From positions 62,001-126,000 of the forward strand of contig NZ_MPKW01000033.1 of the NCBI RefSeq assembly GCF_009729415.1: 64,000 nucleotides of DNA. The letters run 5' to 3'. Made by a program: the position numbers and the translations under genes. The stretch comes from Mycolicibacterium sp. CBMA 234 (GTDB lineage: Bacteria; Actinomycetota; Actinomycetes; Mycobacteriales; Mycobacteriaceae). The notes under the pieces were generated by a model, which made no database searches, was not told the origin of the DNA, and saw only the letters and a program-made list of their open reading frames with translations. Positions 60,793 through 64,000 of the stretch are shown here, piece after piece (the stretch's first letter is position 1; the number at the start of each line of letters is the position of its first letter).

Positions 60793-61899
60793 TCAACCAA
60801 CAGGCATGACTTGATGATTACCCCGCAGATAGGCAACGAGGCGCGGTGGCGCGTAGTCCGGCACCTGATCGTGTCGCTCCACCGCAGTTGACGAGGCGTA
60901 CTCATGGCGCGGATCGGTCAAGCCGATCGGTCGACGAAATGGAGCAATCAGCCGGTAGAAGCCGGTGCGCGAGTTCGCCAGCAGCCCAAGCGGATTGGGG
61001 TGAACGCTGGTGCTTTCGGGCATGGTCGCGTCGTCGGGCAGCGGGGCGCTACCGGAGGGTCCATGAGGAAATGCGTCCGGGGAGAAGGCCAGTCCGCAAC
61101 GGCGCGCGCGATTCACCATCCACAGCAGTGGAACATCGCTGAGTTCGTGGTCTGGATAGCCACCGCCGATATTGGAGTGGACTCCCGAGAACCACACCTG
61201 CTCCACCTGCTGATGCGCGGGCGGGTCATCTTGTTGGGACCACAGTGTCGGCCGAAACGGGCCACGCTGTTCGTCGATTGCCAGCGCTTGGAAAGCTGCG
61301 TCCACGTACGAGCTCAAGGCCGTGTCATGAAACTGCAGTCGCTTGTTGAACAACTTGGCAAAGGGCACCCCCGTCACCGGAATGCCATAGGCGCCCACCG
61401 TGTCCCAAACCCCGATGAATCGGATTCTGGTTTCGTACGAGTACGAACGCCGGAAAAGCGTCGACTCGATTGCACGCGGACAGGTGGCGTTACTTCTATC
61501 GCGGTAGAGGTCATACGCGTCATCAAGGCGGTCAGCATTCTCAGGCCGCAAGATGCCGGCATTGCGGACAAATCCAACAGTGCTGCGGGCCGTATAGGCA
61601 CCTCGGCTGAAACCGAAGAAGAAGAGCTCGTCGCCCGGCTGGAAGTTCTGCACCAGAAAGCGATACGTCTCCTGAACGTCGCGGCCGAGTCCGTACCCGA
61701 ACATGCCACCGATCAGGTGCTCGCCCGGACTGGTCCCGACCCCGCGGTGGTAAAAAACGCGCTGCTCCCGGCCGCTGAGATCGGTCGGCGCGATGGCCAG
61801 CGCTGTCTTTGTCACATTGGTCGGCGTGAGCCTGCCACCTCGGAGTTCGTCCGGGGTATTCCAGGTGCCATCGCAGCACACCACCAGCAGCTTCGACAT
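60793..61899 (-). CDS. DUF2235 hydrolase (Tle1-like phospholipase domain)
   Basis: 368 aa, DUF2235 alpha/beta-hydrolase. LLVVCCDGTWNTPDE at the N-terminus, the nucleophile elbow GFSRGAYTAR, FIGVWDTVGAYGIP (catalytic Asp region) and WFSGVHSNIGGGYPDHEL (His) are all present. Family members include type VI phospholipase effectors, but stand-alone cytosolic copies are frequent in soil bacteria and mycobacteria. No signal peptide and no secretion gene lies nearby, so an effector role is unlikely. The substrate is probably a phospholipid or other ester. Confidence 0.88.
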   Translation of the reverse strand: MSKLLVVCCDGTWNTPDELRGGRLTPTNVTKTALAIAPTDLSGREQRVFYHRGVGTSPGEHLIGGMFGYGLGRDVQETYRFLVQNFQPGDELFFFGFSRGAYTARSTVGFVRNAGILRPENADRLDDAYDLYRDRSNATCPRAIESTLFRRSYSYETRIRFIGVWDTVGAYGIPVTGVPFAKLFNKRLQFHDTALSSYVDAAFQALAIDEQRGPFRPTLWSQQDDPPAHQQVEQVWFSGVHSNIGGGYPDHELSDVPLLWMVNRARRCGLAFSPDAFPHGPSGSAPLPDDATMPESTSVHPNPLGLLANSRTGFYRLIAPFRRPIGLTDPRHEYASSTAVERHDQVPDYAPPRLVAYLRGNHQVMPVG

Positions 61900-61992
61900 C
61901 GGCGCTCCTTCAGGGCCGTTGATTCATCGTTGCCGAACACATGCTCAGTCGGCCGTGAATTGACGGAAAAGGTGCGCTCTCGCTAGAGCCCC

Positions 61993-63180
61993 CTAATTAA
62001 CGCCGAAGCCGAATGTCGTTGTCGAATCATAGGTTTGACCCGGATTCAGGGTTGTACTCGGGAAGTCGGGATGATTCGGCGAGTCTGGATAGTGCTGGGT
62101 TTCCATGGTGAATCCCGCGCCCTGCCGGTAGATGTGTCCGCTGGTTCCCGTGAACGCGCCGTCGATGAAGTTCGAGGTGTAGAACTGCACACCGGGTTCG
62201 GTGGTCGAAACCGTCAGCGTTCGCCCGGTCTGTGGATCCTCGACTTTGGCCGCCTGCACCATTCCGGTGTTGTTGCCGCGGTTGATCACCCAATTGTGGT
62301 CGTAACCGTGGGCCAGCAGCAGCTGCGGGTCATTGGCGGTGATGTGGTCACCGATCGCGGTCGGTGCGGTGAAGTCGAACGGGGTGCCCTTCACCGGGAC
62401 GATCTGCCCCGTTGGGATCTGGGTCGTGTCGGTCGGCGTGTAGTTGTCGGCGTTGAGGGTCAGCTTCTGGTTGTAGATGCCCAGTGCGCTCTCGCCGGCC
62501 AGGTTGAAATAGCTGTGATTGGTCAGGTTGACCACCGTCGGCGCGTCGGTGGTGGCGTGGTAGTCGATCCGAAGCTCGTTCTTCTGGTCGACGATGTAAG
62601 TGACCGTCGTCGTCAATGTCCCCGGATAACCCATTTCGCCTGCGGGACTGACGTATTGGAGCTTCAGACTTGCATTGTCGCTAGCGCTCTGCGGACTGGC
62701 CTGCCACACCTTCTGATCGAATCCGACCGTGCCGCCATGCAGGCTGTTGCCGTTGTTGTTGATCGGCAGGTGGTACTGGGTGCCGTTCAACGAGAACGTC
62801 CCTTTAGCGATCCGATTGCCGTAGCGGCCGATGATCGCGCCAAAGTAGGTCTTTTCAGAGCCGGTGTTGTTCACGTACGCGTCCAGCGTCGGGAAGCCGA
62901 GCACCACGTTGTCGACATGGCCGGCGCGGTCAGCGACCTCGATCGACTGAATGATGCCGCCGTACGTCAGGATCCGCACGCGCATACCGTGCCCGCTGGT
63001 GAGGGTGTACCGACTCACCGCAGTCCCGCCTACCTGGCCGAATGGCTCGCTGGAAATAGACGGTGCGCCAGCCGGCATCTCACTGCCCTCGGCCGGTTTC
63101 GTCGTCGTGCTGTTGCCGCATGCCGCCAACCCCACCACGCCTACGATGGCGATCAGTCGACGTAGTCGTGTCCCCCACAT
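61993..63180 (-). CDS. Lipoprotein aldose 1-epimerase (GalM-like)
   Basis: 395 aa. The signal sequence of a lipoprotein (MWGTRLRRLIAIVGVVGLAAC) has its lipobox at VGLAAC. The mature part is a galactose mutarotase: RILTYGGIIQSIEV, FGAIIGRYGNRIAKG, NSLHGGTVGFDQKVW (catalytic His), NLTNHSYFNLAG, HGYDHNWV and TEPGVQFYTSN with the C-terminal Glu region. It interconverts alpha and beta anomers of hexoses on the outer face of the membrane. ATG 63180 is preferred because GGGGAG precedes it; the frame extends to 63210. Confidence 0.92.
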   Translation of the reverse strand: MWGTRLRRLIAIVGVVGLAACGNSTTTKPAEGSEMPAGAPSISSEPFGQVGGTAVSRYTLTSGHGMRVRILTYGGIIQSIEVADRAGHVDNVVLGFPTLDAYVNNTGSEKTYFGAIIGRYGNRIAKGTFSLNGTQYHLPINNNGNSLHGGTVGFDQKVWQASPQSASDNASLKLQYVSPAGEMGYPGTLTTTVTYIVDQKNELRIDYHATTDAPTVVNLTNHSYFNLAGESALGIYNQKLTLNADNYTPTDTTQIPTGQIVPVKGTPFDFTAPTAIGDHITANDPQLLLAHGYDHNWVINRGNNTGMVQAAKVEDPQTGRTLTVSTTEPGVQFYTSNFIDGAFTGTSGHIYRQGAGFTMETQHYPDSPNHPDFPSTTLNPGQTYDSTTTFGFGVN

Positions 63181-63330
63181 GGCACTCCCCTCTGTCTCTT
63201 CATCCATCAATGAAGTGGATTATTCGCCGCCGAGGCGGAGGTGTCCCGGGACACTGAAGGACTGTTACCCAATTAGGCGCCGGATGAACATCGGCGACCC
63301 GTCTGTCGGTCTTCGGCCGAGAATGGATGG

Positions 63331-64000
63331 ATGAGCGGCGCTGTCGAATTGCGCTCGTATGCCGAGTTGAACGACTTCCTGCCCGCGGACGTCCGGTACG
63401 TGGCGCAACTCCGGCCGGTCCGTCCACACCAGACCGTGAAAGATGTCGTCGAGGCTGCCGGGATTCCGCACACCGAGATCGACCTCATATTGGTCAACGG
63501 TGAATCGGTCGACTTCGGCCACCACCCGCTGCCGGGAGATCGCATCGCCGCGTACCCGGTGTTCGAAAAGTTGGACATCGGGCCGCTGACCCGGGTGCGA
63601 TCCAGTCCGCTCCGCGATCCTCGCTTCATCGTCGACGTCAACCTCGGCGGGCTGTTGCGCTTGATGCGGCTCGTGGGGTTTGACGCTCGGTTCCAGTGGG
63701 ATGCCGACGACGCTGCACTGGCTGAGATCGCCGCTGCCGAGCATCGGATCCTGCTCACCCGCGACCGCGGTCTTCTCAAGCGCCGCAACGTGACTCACGG
63801 CATGTACGTGCGGTCAGACCAGCCTTTCGAGCAGATCGTTGAGGTGATCCGTGGTCTTGATCTAGCCCAACGACTAGTGCCGTTCAGTCGCTGCCTGCGC
63901 TGCGGCGGACTCGTCACCTCGGTGGCCAAACAGGACGTCGTCGAGCGGCTCGAACCACTCACGCGCCGCTACTACGACGACTTCCGACTGTGCGGCGACT
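63331..64000 (+). CDS. Mut7-C RNase-domain protein with ubiquitin-like N-terminus (partial)
   Basis: About 223 residues before the window edge. Residues 1-85 are a ubiquitin-like Mut7-C-associated domain (VKDVVEAAGIPHTEIDLILVNG, PLPGDRIAAYPVFE). From about 100, the Mut7-C PIN-like RNase follows: FIVDVNLGGLLRLMRLVGFDA, ILLTRDRGLLKRR (conserved Asp residues), then the start of its zinc ribbon (CLRCGGL). It is likely an RNA-processing enzyme. ATG 63331 is chosen; two other ATGs just upstream are out of frame. The end lies outside the window. Confidence 0.85.
   Translation, partial: MSGAVELRSYAELNDFLPADVRYVAQLRPVRPHQTVKDVVEAAGIPHTEIDLILVNGESVDFGHHPLPGDRIAAYPVFEKLDIGPLTRVRSSPLRDPRFIVDVNLGGLLRLMRLVGFDARFQWDADDAALAEIAAAEHRILLTRDRGLLKRRNVTHGMYVRSDQPFEQIVEVIRGLDLAQRLVPFSRCLRCGGLVTSVAKQDVVERLEPLTRRYYDDFRLCGD

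Noticed and set aside
60793-61899. DUF2235 protein as a type VI secretion effector
   Set aside because: No T6SS, VgrG or immunity gene in the window, and such systems are not expected in mycobacteria.
60904-61986. Plus-strand frame of 360 aa opposite the DUF2235 gene
   Set aside because: No motif or ribosome-binding site; the minus frame carries the GFSRGAYTAR elbow and the whole hydrolase fold.

Overview
The window reads as chromosomal DNA of a high-GC actinobacterium, most likely a rapidly growing mycobacterium (Mycolicibacterium type). It is GC-rich, with frequent GTG starts and 4-base ATGA/GTGA gene overlaps. It also carries an EmbR-type SARP-FHA regulator beside a Ser/Thr kinase, a secreted PE-PPE-domain hydrolase, MpaB/Lcp-like DUF2236 oxygenases and a dense set of fadD/fadE/echA/fadA-like genes. 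I saw no rRNA, tRNA, insertion sequence, phage gene or CRISPR array.

Layout. 1-5.2 kb (minus): a partial secreted protein, an APC permease, an EmbR-like regulator and a receptor kinase with an NHL propeller; the first two genes share an unusual, possibly structured 5' leader. 5.4-7.7 kb: SRPBCC, DJ-1/PfpI and PEP-mutase/isocitrate-lyase-like genes. 7.7-16.7 kb: a divergent locus for a sulfated glycoside (GH3 glucosidase, sulfatase and PadR on the left; MFS transporter, formylglycine-generating enzyme and second sulfatase on the right) with a palindromic operator between the arms. 16.7-22.2 kb: two TetR genes, two DUF2236 oxygenases, a carotenoid-cleavage-type dioxygenase and a nitroreductase stub.

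22.3-50.3 kb is a large acyl-CoA catabolic island: a two-subunit Rieske dioxygenase, two AMP-forming CoA ligases, three acyl-CoA dehydrogenases, four crotonases (one fused to an NTF2-like domain), two thiolases, an SCP2-type thiolase, an HMG-CoA-synthase/DUF35 fusion, two SDRs, two MaoC hydratases, a CoA-transferase and a CitE-like lyase. Two paralogous TetR regulators lie inside it. An AT-rich 20-bp motif, close to TTTCTAATCTATGATAAATT, stands before essentially every transcription unit, so the island is probably one regulon. The combination of CoA ligase, Rieske alpha/beta and SCP2 thiolase with DUF35 recalls the ipfABDEF route, in which an aryl-acyl-CoA is ring-dihydroxylated and then deacylated. 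The substrate here is unknown.

50.4-64 kb is mixed: an AraC regulator, a PE-PPE hydrolase, a PucR regulator divergent from a desaturase-reductase-ferredoxin fusion, a DUF2510 protein and a LAL-type LuxR regulator linked by similar palindromes, a DUF2235 hydrolase, an aldose-epimerase lipoprotein and a partial Mut7-C protein.
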